A DNA stretch of 64,000 nt from Cordia subcordata. Its lineage: Eukaryota; Streptophyta; Magnoliopsida; Boraginales; Cordiaceae. This document shows, one piece after another, positions 45,601-56,690 of the stretch. Every line of letters begins with the position of its first letter. Positions within the stretch are counted from its first letter, which is position 1. Where the stretch lies: contig JAPTOF010000015.1 of the NCBI GenBank assembly GCA_028554755.1, positions 5,642,001 through 5,706,000 on the forward strand, given 5' to 3'. The position numbers were made by a program, and so were the translations under genes. A model generated the notes under the pieces. The model was given only the letters and a program-made list of their open reading frames with translations, did no database searches and was not told where the DNA came from.

Positions 45601-46431
45601 ATGCCTGTTGATGTAGTCTGGCTAATCTGGTGAGCCATCCTAATATTTTCTTTTTCTTTTTGTAGTGTACTTGGTATTTATTTGTAAATGTTGCATAGTT
45701 GATGCAATGTATCTTTGTGTATGTTGAGTGTTGTAGAATTGGAAAATGAAGTAGTGCTAATCTAAAAGTTGCGACACAATTTTCAAATCTTTTTAATTTT
45801 TTAATGAATATATATTGGATCAAACAAATAGTTGCTGTAACATCTGGCTGCTGCTTGAGGCTATTATGTGGGAGAGGTTAACATAGTGTTTGGAGCAAAT
45901 GGATTTCTTAAAATTATGTTAATTTCATGTGAAAATTTATTTTATTATGTTTGGAAAGACTACTTTAAAATATAGAATTTATTTAGAAATATAAAATTAG
46001 CAAATTTGCTCAATTCACTACATGTTTTAGGAGAGAAACCAAAGATGTCACATGTTACTCACCTAAGGACTCTTTTGGAAATAAACATTAAATAGTAAAT
46101 CAAATTAAATGTAGAAAATGTGGATAATAATTTAAATTTAAATATTAGAAAATTTTGAAGAATCTCACCAAATCTAAACCGCTAATTAATAGATATGTAA
46201 TAATTTAAAAACAAGTTAATGGCATAATAATTTAAATCCTGAAAAGATATCATTCGTGTTTAAATACTAAAATGATTTTAAAGATTTTAGGATAAGTTTA
46301 ACAGATAATGCAATAATAATATTTATCCAATAAAGAACCAGTTAGAAAATGGGTGCTCAAACTCAGCACATATGATCTCTAACGACAACATGACCTACAA
46401 AATAATGAGAGTTTGACACTAGTGTGTTACT
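45601..46431. other. CAMTA 3' flank
   Basis: The likely 3' untranslated region reaches to about 45830 (GT-rich then AT-rich, no clean AATAAA). The rest is AT-rich with no gene recognised. Confidence 0.5.
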
Positions 46432-46441
46432 GGCTAAAGGC

Positions 46442-46831
46442 ATTGGCAGATGCATTCATGAATATGGGGGCTCAATTGACCCCTCTTCTCCTTGAAAAAA
46501 TAGTACATAAACTAATTTGTTTTTTTAGTTGACCTCGTTTAATTATTTTTATTGAATGCTCTTAATTAAAAAAAATAAAGATTGTTAAATAAAAACTCAT
46601 GTATATTTAAAGTAATAAACTTACTTCTAAAAGTAAATTTGAGCCCTTCAGTAAAATAGAAAAAAGGAAGAAGTAAATTTTTGTTAATAAATACTCGCAT
46701 AGTCACACTCTATTGTTCAATTTTAAGCACATAATTAACATTAAAAGTTTTCTTTAACATTTTTCTTTTCTTAAAATTAATTTATTAATTTAATATTGAC
46801 CCTAGTAAACAAAATTTTTAGCTCTGTCATT
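46442..46831. mobile_element. hAT-like MITE (tentative)
   Basis: A 390-bp AT-rich unit flanked by GGCTAAAGGC (46432-46441) and GGCCAAAGGC (46832-46841), a 9-of-10 direct repeat. The ends ATTGGCAGATGC and (complement) AATGACAGAGCT are weak inverted repeats. An 8-10 bp duplication fits hAT elements. Confidence 0.45.
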
Positions 46832-46841
46832 GGCCAAAGGC

Positions 46842-47680
46842 TCTCCAACACTAAAGTAGAAAGCTATTAATGGACATGGAATTATTCCACAAAGAGAGAA
46901 GGGAGAGAATATTCTACTCTTGGTAGTATTCTTAGAATGGAAAAAGCTTACCTATTTTTTTGCGTACTAGGTCATTTCATAGACTTTTGTTAACACGTGT
47001 TGCTTTACATAAAAAAGTTTGTCGTGCACATGAGAGTGAAAAATGAAGGATCGTCAAATCGGATAAGTGCATGAGACCACATTCCAGCAAAAGGTCAGCT
47101 ATGAGACCGGGTCACACCCGATCCCCGATCAGCATTCCCTTAGAGCTTTGTGCCAATATGTTTATGCATATTGGTCATAGCTAAATATCCTTCATAACCG
47201 ACCTATTACACTTGTGCCTCTTCCCTCATCATGTTGTCTTTTTAAACGAGTGCATGATATCACACGCCCAGAGTTCCCACCTTGGTGCATTCCCGAGACG
47301 TGCACGTTGTAGCTGTTATCATCATTATTGTTTCCTTGAAAATAGGTGAGTGCGACACTTGGCCATTATGCCCTTTCATTAATTATAGGAGAGAGTCATA
47401 TAAATGAGTGTGAGTGGTTTTCCCCTCTCATTTTGATTTTAAACTTCTCTTATTCTCCCCAGAGTTCCCTCTTTTGCTCTCTTTCATGTTAAAGCCTTAT
47501 TCCGGCATATTGTGTTGCTGTTCATGTCCCTCCGCTAACCTTTTTTCCAATATAGCAAGTGCATCATCGTCCTAGCCTTCTCTCTCCTTTTTTTTTTGGG
47601 TTTTTCTTTTACTTGTAGGTGGATGTCCGAGAAAACTCGAACACAAATAAAGAGGGTTTCTTGATATCCCCTATTCCTAA
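46842..47680. other. Spacer with no recognised gene
   Basis: Mixed-composition sequence, including GCACGTTGTAGC- and CCCGATCCCCGATC-type GC-richer patches near 47100-47300. It may be an old LTR but no boundaries are seen. Confidence 0.4.
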
Positions 47681-48076
47681 GGGTGTGTTTGGATTGGAGG
47701 GGGAAAATTTAATTAAAAAAAGGAAAGGAAAGGATTATAAAGAAAAGAAGAGGAAATGGGTAATTCATGTTTGGATTAGAATTTTTTTACAGGAAAAAGG
47801 AACATAAAGGATTATGAGTATCTTGTGTTTGGTTAGGAAGGAAATGGAAAGAAGGGATAAATTTTATATGTAAAAGATTGAGAGTGAAGGATTTTAAGAA
47901 TTTTGTCTCTCTATTTTACTCCAATTTGGAAGGATTGAAAATAAAAGATTTGAGGAGATTTTGTTTTTCCTTCCAAAACCCTCCCTCTTCCAATACCTTC
48001 AAAACAAACAAGGAATAGGATACCAAAATCCCTCCCTTTCCTTCCTTTCCCCCCATTCCCCTCAATCCAAACAGCC
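47681..48076. mobile_element. Tourist-like (PIF/Harbinger) MITE
   Basis: Left end GGGTGTGTTTGGATTGGAGG; right-end complement GGGCTGTTTGGATTGAGGGG. Flanked by CCTAA on both sides (47676-47680 and 48077-48081), containing the TAA duplication of Harbinger elements. The inside has several GGAAAGGAAAGGA / complementary CTTTCCTTCC stretches that also pair. No coding capacity. Confidence 0.7.
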
Positions 48077-48195
48077 CCTAAGACTTTATGTTCAAACTTG
48101 TCTAAGAGTCCCTTCATTTCTATCGAAGGTCTCCAACCTTTTGAAAATTCATCAGATCCCATCTTTGGCATTCATGAGTCAATTGAAGATGTTGT

Positions 48196-49244
48196 TGATC
48201 TTCCCTAAGTAAGCAAGCCTAAAGACCCGCAAGCGCATGGATCGGTGCAGTGTAGTGTGTGCGAGAGCTGGGGTCGAATCACAGGGAGGCTAATCGTGGA
48301 AAGGATTTTATGTGTGTGTGTGTGTCCTAAAAGGTGCCTAAAAGGTAGCCTAAACTAACCATATTTTTAGGATCTTTTGGATATAGTGGGAGCTCAACCG
48401 AAAGGAAATAAAACTACATTATGGGAAGATGGGGAAAACCAACTAACCTAGAGGGAACTATAAAATGGAATGAGCTAGAGTGACTTTCGCTTGCCAATGG
48501 GTGATTCTAGACTCAAATATTATTGTATTATAGGGGATGACTTAACTAAGGTGATTGCTCTTAGCTAGGTTACTAACTAGTGTCCTAACGTCTTCGTACA
48601 ACTCGGTACGGGTTTGTCCCTAGGCATGCACTCCTAGAGTCACGGAATGGTCGTTATAACCTAGGACCTTAGAATTGACTAATTAGTTTTTTATGTGATC
48701 AAGAACGAACCTACCTCAGTACCTAAACCATTGGCTGGGTTTAAAATCAAGACTTAGTGTCGTTAGGGATGAGTAAACCAACCAGAAAACCTATTGGCTA
48801 TGTTTAAAGCCAAAGGAGACTCGATGTAGACTAACCCTATGTTAAGCATCGTCGTTCTAGGGTCACTATAGTGAGATTTGACCTATTAGTGCATTCATAC
48901 ATGTTCTAAGCTAAGGTGTTTGCGAATATAAAGACATACTCGACTACTAAATATCGTCATGCTCTGATTACACCATCTTATGCATTGGGAACAGGAACCA
49001 ACATGTATGCAATATTGAGGTCATATTTACTACTAGGTATGCAAACATACACATAGACATGAATATAAGCATTACCCACTTCATACAATCCACACACAAA
49101 CATATAGACATGATTATAGAATGGATTAGAAATGTTTAGTAGCAAATAGACATCAATTTTTACATATGCTACTCATCTCGGCATTTTATCAAACACTTAG
49201 ATATGAATGAGAAAATAACCATTGAACAATAAAATCAAAGCATC

Positions 49245-49289
<45 letters not shown>

Positions 49290-50087
49290 ATTAAATCCCA
49301 AAACATAAGAGTATACAATCAATCCATATCACAAGCTAAATCACCCAAAAATAAGTCTACTCAAGCATAATAGAAAAGAGGATGAGAAGGAGATTAGAAT
49401 GCTTCCTTTTCATCCTTGCAAATTTGATACAATCCGTGAGCAAATCCTTACTCCAAAGTTGTTAAAATCCCCTAAAGTTGCTTGAATCCATGTAGGTAAG
49501 TGTGCGAGAGAGTGTATATGTATATGAGGTGGGAGAGCTAGGGCTAAGTGTGGGTGATAATTGGGTGTGAAGTGTATGTGAATAGATGATAATAAATGCT
49601 AAAAATCGGGCTCTATTTATAGCTGACAGCGTCACTACTGGTTGACCCCACTAGTTAACCAGTAACAAGGGGGGTCAATCGGTTCTTTTCTCTGCTCTTT
49701 GGAATAACTGGCTAACCTGGGCTCAGGCACTACAGTCTTCTGTTCTATGGATTTGCCAGCTGACCTAGTAGCCTTTGAGGGTCGACCGGTTCTTCAAACT
49801 GCTTCAAATCTCCATCCTCTTTGCTTCCGACCTTTATCCCGTGACCCGTACACCTTCTATCTTCGTCACCTATCATCTTGCAAGCTTGTCAACGACCCAT
49901 GACTAACCTAAATTGTAAAAAATGAGCAATTAGTGTAGTGTTTATCTATTAGACAACTATGTACAATTATTTTTGCTTAAGCTTAATTCTACCATATGTA
50001 CTACACTAATGCCACTTTACAAGCACAAAGCCCCCCAAAAACATACAGAAAATGCAATGCAAACACATACAAAATCAAGATATATCA
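48196..50087 (-). mobile_element. 3' LTR of copy C, minus orientation
   Basis: On the minus strand it starts TGATATATCTTGATTTTGTATG at 50087 and ends ...AGGGAAGATCA at 48196 (1,892 bp). Palindrome-type words run 49635-49790, with TATA (CTATAAATAGAGCC) near 49610. Leader AGACATG words run 49040-49210, (AT)n is at 49253-49287, and hairpins are at about 48732 and 48792 (the latter TTGGCTATGTTTAAAGCCAA). Confidence 0.82.
49253..49287. repeat. (AT)n microsatellite in the LTR
   Basis: About 17 AT units at the same LTR position as the AT tract at 6707-6744. Confidence 0.9.
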
Positions 50088-51540
50088 ACACCTCAAACCT
50101 TCTCTTTGCTTGTCCCCAAGCAAGTCTAGACCTAAATTTATCTCAAAATTGATACAACAGGTTGCCTAAGGGAATGACTCGCTATCTTAGCGAACTTAAG
50201 GAGCATGAAGGGGTTATTCCTTTTGTAGAGGGATGGCCAAGCCTTTTGGATCATCCTCTTACTCATAAAGGGCCTTGCACCTCTTGGGAAGTTCCCTTGT
50301 TGCCATGCCACCACAAGCTTAGGAATCTTATGGACACACGTGGGATATTGATATTTCGTACCCCCTTGATTAAAATGGACTCCTTAATACGCACAAAGCC
50401 TTAAAGAGAAGAAGAGAAAGAATATACAAACACGATTGCTCACAAAATGACGTAAGAGCTTTATTCATAATACAATGAAAGGACGAAAAGATAAACTTCT
50501 GCCAAGGCAACATTGTATCACTCGTGCATTTATTCAATAAACTTCACTTTTGCATATTTTTTTGTCTTTTTGGCTTTTTCATATTTTTCACTTTTTCTTT
50601 GATTTTTCAATCTTTTTCATCTTTTTGCACCTTTTTGCCTTTTTCTAATTTGTTTTGCATTTTTCACATTTTGCATTACATAACAAAAAGAAAAAAGAAA
50701 AAGAACAAGAAAAAGAAAGGCTAAGGCTCATAAAAAAGAACTAGTCAAGGAAGGGACACTCATATCAACACCCCTTTTTAACTACTTTTTCCCATCAAGC
50801 CGTGGGGTAGCTACAAGGTACATTTTTAAAGATACTCACTCCCTACAACTTTCAAGGGCATCTACTCTAAGACTCGGATCTCCCTCCCCTCTATTCACTC
50901 CCCATAATGCAAACTTATATTCAACAATCAATTGAGTCAAAAACAAAAGCGAACACTCCAATCAACTAAGAGATAAATGACTCTATATGCACAAAACATC
51001 GAAAAAATTTTCACCATTTTTAAGCAAAAAATGCAATCTACCCTATACAAAGCATAATACAAAAGAATCAAACTCCTAGACCCCCAAACCTAAACTTTGT
51101 TTATCATCAAGCAAATAAAACAAGGGCAAACAACAAGCAAATAAGCAACACAGAGTAAGTAAGAATGGTAAAGGGTAGATAGGTACGGCATAAGTGGAGA
51201 AAGAATAGATACAACCTTGTGCTCTCTTTAGAGCTCTTCATGCCAATGGTTTATCATTCAACCACTAACCCAGTTACTCAACAAACCACAAACACTCACA
51301 AAAAGTAAGATTAGTAGTATTGCCATGCAAGCTTGCATTGACACATGCAAATGATAAACAAGGTGTATCCTATAGGGAAAAGGAATCAGGAATCAACACT
51401 TGTAAGGGTGAAAAAGGAAAGAAATGAAAGAAAAATGAAAAAAGAAATGAAAATAGCAAAATTCAACCTAGGTTGCCTTGTAGCATTAACCACAATGCCA
51501 AGTGACTATCAACCAACGTCTAAACATCTAGGGTGCCTCC
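50088..51540 (-). other. 3' untranslated block of copy C
   Basis: Adjacent to the LTR: hairpin TTGCTTG-GGGA-CAAGCAA (50106-50123) as in copy A, then the A-rich purine tract (50540-50720 on the minus strand). It ends at the GGGTGCC-type boundary near 51535. The open frames seen on the plus strand here (50162-50404, 50524-50724, 51345-51680) have no recognisable domains. Confidence 0.6.
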
Positions 51541-51599
51541 TAGCGCTGGATTTAATGCCTCTAGTGGGGGTGGTAATATCAAGGCCAATGATACCTATA

Positions 51600-52660
51600 G
51601 TCCTTGAGCACGGATCGATGTATAAACTTCTCAAGGCACAACTCAAAAGAAAAAGAATCATGTGGTATAAGATTAATTAAGTCATGCACATCAAAATCCT
51701 TTTCAAATACACATGAATAAGGGACAAATGAAAAACGTGAATAGAAAGAGAATGCTCCAAGGTGTCATAGGTCATTAAAAAAATCTAAAGCTCTAGGTCC
51801 CTTGTTTTTCTCCAATGCTAACTTAGCAAGCTCGGTTTCTGCCACTAACCATCCTATAGCTTTCTTATGTTGATCAAGTGCTACCCACACCCTGTACCCA
51901 TAGGGCAAGGAAGAATCCAAAGCATAAAGAATAGGAGGAGTGTGAATAACCCTTATATGAACATGCTCAAAGTGGAATGGTGTAAAGATGTGCTAACTAG
52001 GGAGAGAATCAATGGAAGAAAGAAGGGGAGAATCATCTAATGTAATGGGGTTGGGCGGGATGGAATTAGTGGAGGAGCATGAAGAAATGGACCCGGATGA
52101 GGAGGAATCAGAATTAAGAGTCATGAGCTCACTTTCACTAAGGGACGGCTCATGTTAATCTAAGAAATGGGTCACCTCATCGATCAATTCCCTATTAGAG
52201 AGTTTGGAGGAAGGTTCTAGCAATGATTCATCAAAGATACCTAAAGACCCATATATCATAATTTTGAGTTTCTCAGTCTCTTCCCTAAGAGTCTTCTTAG
52301 ATCGAGCATTTACCTTAACATTGGAATCTACCACTCAAATGGACTCATCGAGCCTAGAATAAAAAATAGGCATGATGCTCTCCTCAATGGGTGTCTCCAA
52401 ATACACACTAGTTAATATCTTATCAAATTCTTCAATAAATTCATCACTAGTGGATATTTCCTCACAATCACACTCCCAAATACAAGATTCTATCATATGC
52501 ACCTTAAAACCTCTATTTTCATCTCTACCTTCATGATCAATCCTATTTGTGCAATCATAATGGTCCATGTCTCTTACATCAAGATTGAAACAATTAACCT
52601 CAAAGAAATCATCAATTTTATGATCATCACCTCTAGAAGTAGAGGCCGCTTATCCTTGCT
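51600..52660 (-). pseudogene. Copy C ORF remnant (conserved C-terminal domain, no zinc knuckle)
   Basis: The minus strand reads SDEFIEEFDKILTSVYLETP (52335-52568), then the block KIMIYGSLGIFDESLLEPSS, ELIDEVTHFLD and HEPSLSESE. The C-terminal domain is near 51800-52000 (HFEHVHIRVIHTPPILYALD, VALDQHKKAIGWLVAE). It is homologous to copies A and B, so the family domain can be followed in all three. It is joined at about 52665 to Athila protease instead of to a zinc-knuckle start. Confidence 0.65.
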
Positions 52661-52670
52661 CAAAGTTATC

Positions 52671-54030
52671 TCAGTCAAAGCTAGCTAAGGTGTCTTTCAA
52701 CTTTCTCAATTCATCATTCTCGATCATGGTCTCCTTAACATTGCCCTTAACATAAAGATATATCACCTTAATCATAAAGCAATATTTTTTATCCTCATCA
52801 CTACCTACACTAGCTCTATTCATGGCCTCTGCTACCATGGTAGACCTCAAATTCCTAAACTTAATCTCCAACAACCCCGACTTGCAATGAATGACTACGT
52901 CAGTTGTGGCAAGGAAGGGACAACCTAAAAGGACGGGTATAGAATGCCTAGAATTGTGACCCAAATTCGTATCTAAAACTATAAATTCTACTGGGTACGC
53001 GAACTCGCCAACTTAAACCATAACATCCTCCACTATACCTCTAGGTCTACGCTCAGATCTATCAGCTAGCTAGAGTGTAACATTAGTGGGACATCTCTCC
53101 TAAACCTAGCTGCTCATAAATGGTGTAAGGAATGAGGTTCACACAAGACCATAAATCTAATAAGGCATGATCAATCTAGGCCTTCTAATACGATAAGGAA
53201 TAGTGAAAGCTCTGGGGTCACTCAACTTGGGCAAAAGGCTCAATGTATAAATGCTACTCACCTTCTTTATGAGCTTCACCTTCTTCAGCATAGTCAATGT
53301 CCTATGCTTCCTTGTGCAAAGGTCCTTAAAGAACTTAGTATAAGAGGGAATAGAAAGGACCACATATAGCAAAGAAAGATTGACCATAAGATCTTTAAGA
53401 TGTTTTAGGACTTTGAAGAACCTAGTATCCTCACTAGGTGATGGCCTTTCTCAGGTGGATGGGAATGGAACTCTAAGAGAAACATCTCTAGACTCATGGA
53501 AATCAATAATGGGCTGCTTTCCCTCCCTATATGAGCAGGAAGTACTACTCTTACCATGGTCTCTGACGGGCTTTACTCTCTCTAGAATATTTTTCAGTGG
53601 GGTGATAACTTGGCTCTCTAGACTTAGAAGGACCACTAGGTGTAGGCTCTGTATATTCAACTCCTATCCTTTTGTCCACTATCCTCCACTCCTAAGAGGG
53701 TGAGAGCCTTAGCCTATCCTACATGGGGATAAGTGGGTCAAGAACGAACAAGACTGGACTTTAGAGCTTACCTCTGGCTAGGAGGGCAATTTCCCAGGGT
53801 CTCTAGTGTCCATTTGACTAGCAAGCTGCTCTAATTGTGCCTCCATCCTAGTCATTTGCTGCCTACGGCTAGCTAGCTCTTGCCTATTATCCACTAATTC
53901 TTGTTGTTGACTAGCTAGTGTCTACTGTTAACTAGCTAATGTTTGTTGTTGATGCTGAATAAACTGCATCATTTTCTTGACCATCTCAATAGTCGTGGAT
54001 CGACTACTAGATGGGGCAGGGTAAATGCTT
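52671..54030 (-). pseudogene. Athila gag C-terminus and protease remnant joined to copy C
   Basis: The minus strand, from 54010 down, holds a Gln-rich gag tail (TLASQQQELVDNRQELASRR, MEAQLEQLASQMDTRDPGKL). Next come protease parts (KLSDPRAFTIPYRI; the LIPYTIYEQLGLGEM block near 53110-53160; NSRHSIPVLLGCPFLATTDV) and the linker KFRNLRSTMVAEAMNRASVG (52820-52880), as in the plus-strand Athila at 27269-27840. Many stops. At about 52665 the homology to Athila ends at LASFD, where RT should begin. Confidence 0.75.
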
Positions 54031-54891
54031 GGTCGACTCGCTTATCCTCTTTATCACTATCTTCGTTACTTGTTCGTGACATTTTTAGTCTACTCCATCA
54101 AAAAATTGTTAGAGAAAAAAACAATTTGGACCTTACAACACTCCTTTATGTGTTTCCCTCAACAGATGGAATGTCACTCGTGTTTGCACTCTAATTGGCT
54201 TTTTCTATGATGTGAACACTCTTGCCTTTTCTCACTCTTGATATTCTCTTTGTGTTCTAGGGGGTTTACTCGAAGTGCTTTAAGTGTATCAATCAACTGC
54301 TCACAATATGTGTTACTTTTTAATTGCCCTCTTTATTGCAAGAACATCTTAGGGTCAAAACAGGAAACCAACAAGTCTAAACATGTAAAGTTCACACCTA
54401 CGAATAACAATAATCTCAAAACTTATAGATGAAGCAATTTGAAACGGCTAGGATTGGGTAGAGGACAAGAAACTAGAAATTCGGAAAGTTCGCAAAAAAA
54501 GGAAAGAACAAGAATAGGAAAGTGAAATAAATGAAAATAACCCAAAAAAAAAAGTAAAACAAAGATTGGGACACAAGAAATAAAGGTAGAACAAAAACAA
54601 AAGTGGCTAAGAATAAAGAAGAAACAGGGAAATAAAAGAGAAATAAGTGAAAAAAGTATAGAAAAGGAAGGAACTTAAAATAGGAAAGTGTCACAAAATA
54701 GAAAAGTATCCACAATTAATGTGGGAAAAAACTTCCAAATCTTTGAATTGGATAATTAGCAAGTTGCCTAATCCGTTTTGGAAACTTCCTCTTTCTCTCA
54801 CTCTTTCCGTTTTCTTCTTTTTTCCCACTTTTTTTTTTATCCATTTCTTTTAACTCCCAAATGAGATTTTTTTCCTAAAAATTCAGATTTT

Positions 54892-54960
<69 letters not shown>

Positions 54961-55110
54961 ACACATTTTTTTAAAGCAACCAGATTAGACAAGCAAACTA
55001 ACAAACGACTCAAATACTAAAAGACTCACAAACACTTGAGGAAATAATCTAGAAATATGGACACAAGTGCAAAGAAAGTAAAGATAGATAGGTGAAACCT
55101 AACTAGAAGA
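54031..55110 (-). other. Leader-like region with a short ORF start and (CT)n
   Basis: Minus-strand ATG at about 54080 (MSRTSNEDSDKEDKRVDQAF) runs into the Athila-like gag tail. Between it and the primer site at 55111 is non-coding A-rich/pyrimidine-rich sequence including the long (CT)n tract. It looks like the leader of the small LTR element that begins at 55685. Confidence 0.4.
54894..54958. repeat. (CT)n microsatellite, about 32 units
   Basis: An uninterrupted CT run of about 65 bp, the longest simple repeat in the window. Confidence 0.95.
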
Positions 55111-55685
55111 TGGCTCTAATAACCAACTGATGCATCCCTCAACAACACATTAGAAATCAACCCAAGAATGTCCAAACAGGAATCAAAAGGCAAAACTTGA
55201 CTCATTAGTTGTAAAGAACAAAAGAACAAAGTTATAATTTCATGGAGTGAAGACCCTATAGCTATAAATGAGTTTGGAACTAGCATTATAAAGTGAATAG
55301 TGTCAAGAATCCACTTCAACACCAGAGAAAACATTGAAGAAGGGTAAAAGAATAATTTTCTTGCTTAAAATTATTCCATAGAGCTTGTCCTTACAAAGGC
55401 CAAAGGCATCCCTTATATAGGCATAAATGAAACCGTAATTTCCTAATTAGAAAAGGAAATAACATAAATGAAACCCTAATTTCCTAATTGGAAAAGGAAA
55501 TAAACATAAATGAAACCCTAAATCCCTAATTGCAAAATAGCCTAAATAACTTAAAGTTTAAAGAAGCATGTGCTAGTCACATGTCTTTATTTAAAAGACA
55601 ATAAACCCTAAGGATTAATCCAATATAATTGAATCTTCTTCTTTAAGTTGGCTCATAATAAAAGCTCTGCTGATGCTTCTCATCA
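55111..55685 (-). mobile_element. Small LTR with tRNA-Met-type primer site, minus orientation
   Basis: The primer site TTGGTTATTAGAGCCA (minus strand, 55111-55126) matches the TGGTATCAGAGCC type. The LTR would run 55685 to 55128 (TGATGAGAAGC... to ...GATGCATCA), about 558 bp, with TATA (CCTATATAAGGG) near 55413. The internal region lies below 55111. The second LTR is not seen. Confidence 0.6.
55422..55545. repeat. Three tandem units of about 41-42 bp
   Basis: CATAAATG starts at 55422, 55463 and 55505, each followed by AAACC(G/C)TAATTTCCTAATT-type sequence. It lies in the U3 of the small LTR, directly upstream of its TATA box on the minus strand. Confidence 0.85.
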
Positions 55686-55908
55686 CTTTCTCTCGCTCTT
55701 TCTCCTTGGCATCAAATGTCTTCGAAAAGCTACAGCTATTTTATTCAACCAGACCACAAAGATATACCCCTCACGAAAAGGCCAAACAGAAAGTTGAAGA
55801 GCCATTACAATCGTTTCCCAAAAAGAAAGAGAACCATTGCCTAAAGAAAAAAAGATCATCCTCTGAAGCAAAGATGGTTATGGATTCTATAAAATCACCA
55901 TATTAAGT

Positions 55909-56690
55909 CCTCCTCAGAAGAAGATTTTGCAGATGAATCTGGAAATGAGGACATCTTTCTATTAGACTATGAAAGGACAACTAGTGCATCTGCAGCATAC
56001 ACAAACTCTGATGAAGAATTGACAGACATCACCATACCTCTCGTGGCAACACAGGGCACAAGAGAAACCAATACTTCTTATAACCTAGTGCAGTCCTCAG
56101 ATGAGGAAATGACAGAACTAAGAGTTGATGAACCCATATAAGCAAACAAAACAAAGTCTTGTAAACCAACAACTAGCCCATGGTTTTCCTCTGACGACAT
56201 CCCGATTCATTAACAAAGAGAACGTTGTCTATATTTTTCCACTTGGATTAATCTTCAAATGTCCAAAGAAGGGGCATAGGTGCAAGAAATTCTAAAAGAA
56301 TTTGCCTCACACTTCATAGGCTCTTTAAGAGACTAGTTTCATAGCCTCAAAAAGCATAGGCAATTACAGTTCTACTAGGCCTTAGGCGCACCCCTTGTTC
56401 TATGTACCATATATCAAGAGTTTATTAAAGACATCGACCTTGATGATAAAGTTGTCAAGTAAGAATTCTACTCCATAAAGTGTTGTTCTTTAAAAAGGAA
56501 AGACCTTGATTTCTATTTCAAAAGATTGTCCTTAATCTACCATCAGCTTTATGGCCTTATCAATCCTGATATAAAGCATGTCTTCATCAGTTCATTACCC
56601 AGGGAAATCCAACTAGAAAAATGGCAAATGTTGTACAAAACAACAAAAGAAGACTTTCAGAAAATGGCAAATGGAAAATGGGAAATCCCT
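55909..56690 (+). pseudogene. Endogenous pararetrovirus-like (Caulimoviridae) coat-protein region remnant
   Basis: A single plus-strand frame can be followed over about 780 nt through at least six stop codons (near 56139, 56211, 56277, 56331, 56373 and 56460). A Ser/Asp/Glu-rich acidic stretch (55909-56140) comes first. A segment with SPWFSSDDIPIH and later KCCSLKRKDLDFYFKRLS and KHVFISSLPREIQ resembles the coat-protein part of polyproteins of endogenous plant pararetroviruses. No movement protein, RT or zinc knuckle is seen next to it. It is a dead fossil fragment. A Gag of an unfamiliar retrotransposon is the alternative. Confidence 0.55.

Noticed and set aside
54473..54715. Phe/Leu-rich 80-codon minus-strand frame resembling a membrane protein
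   Set aside because: Low-complexity A/G-rich leader sequence; no start context, no family resemblance.
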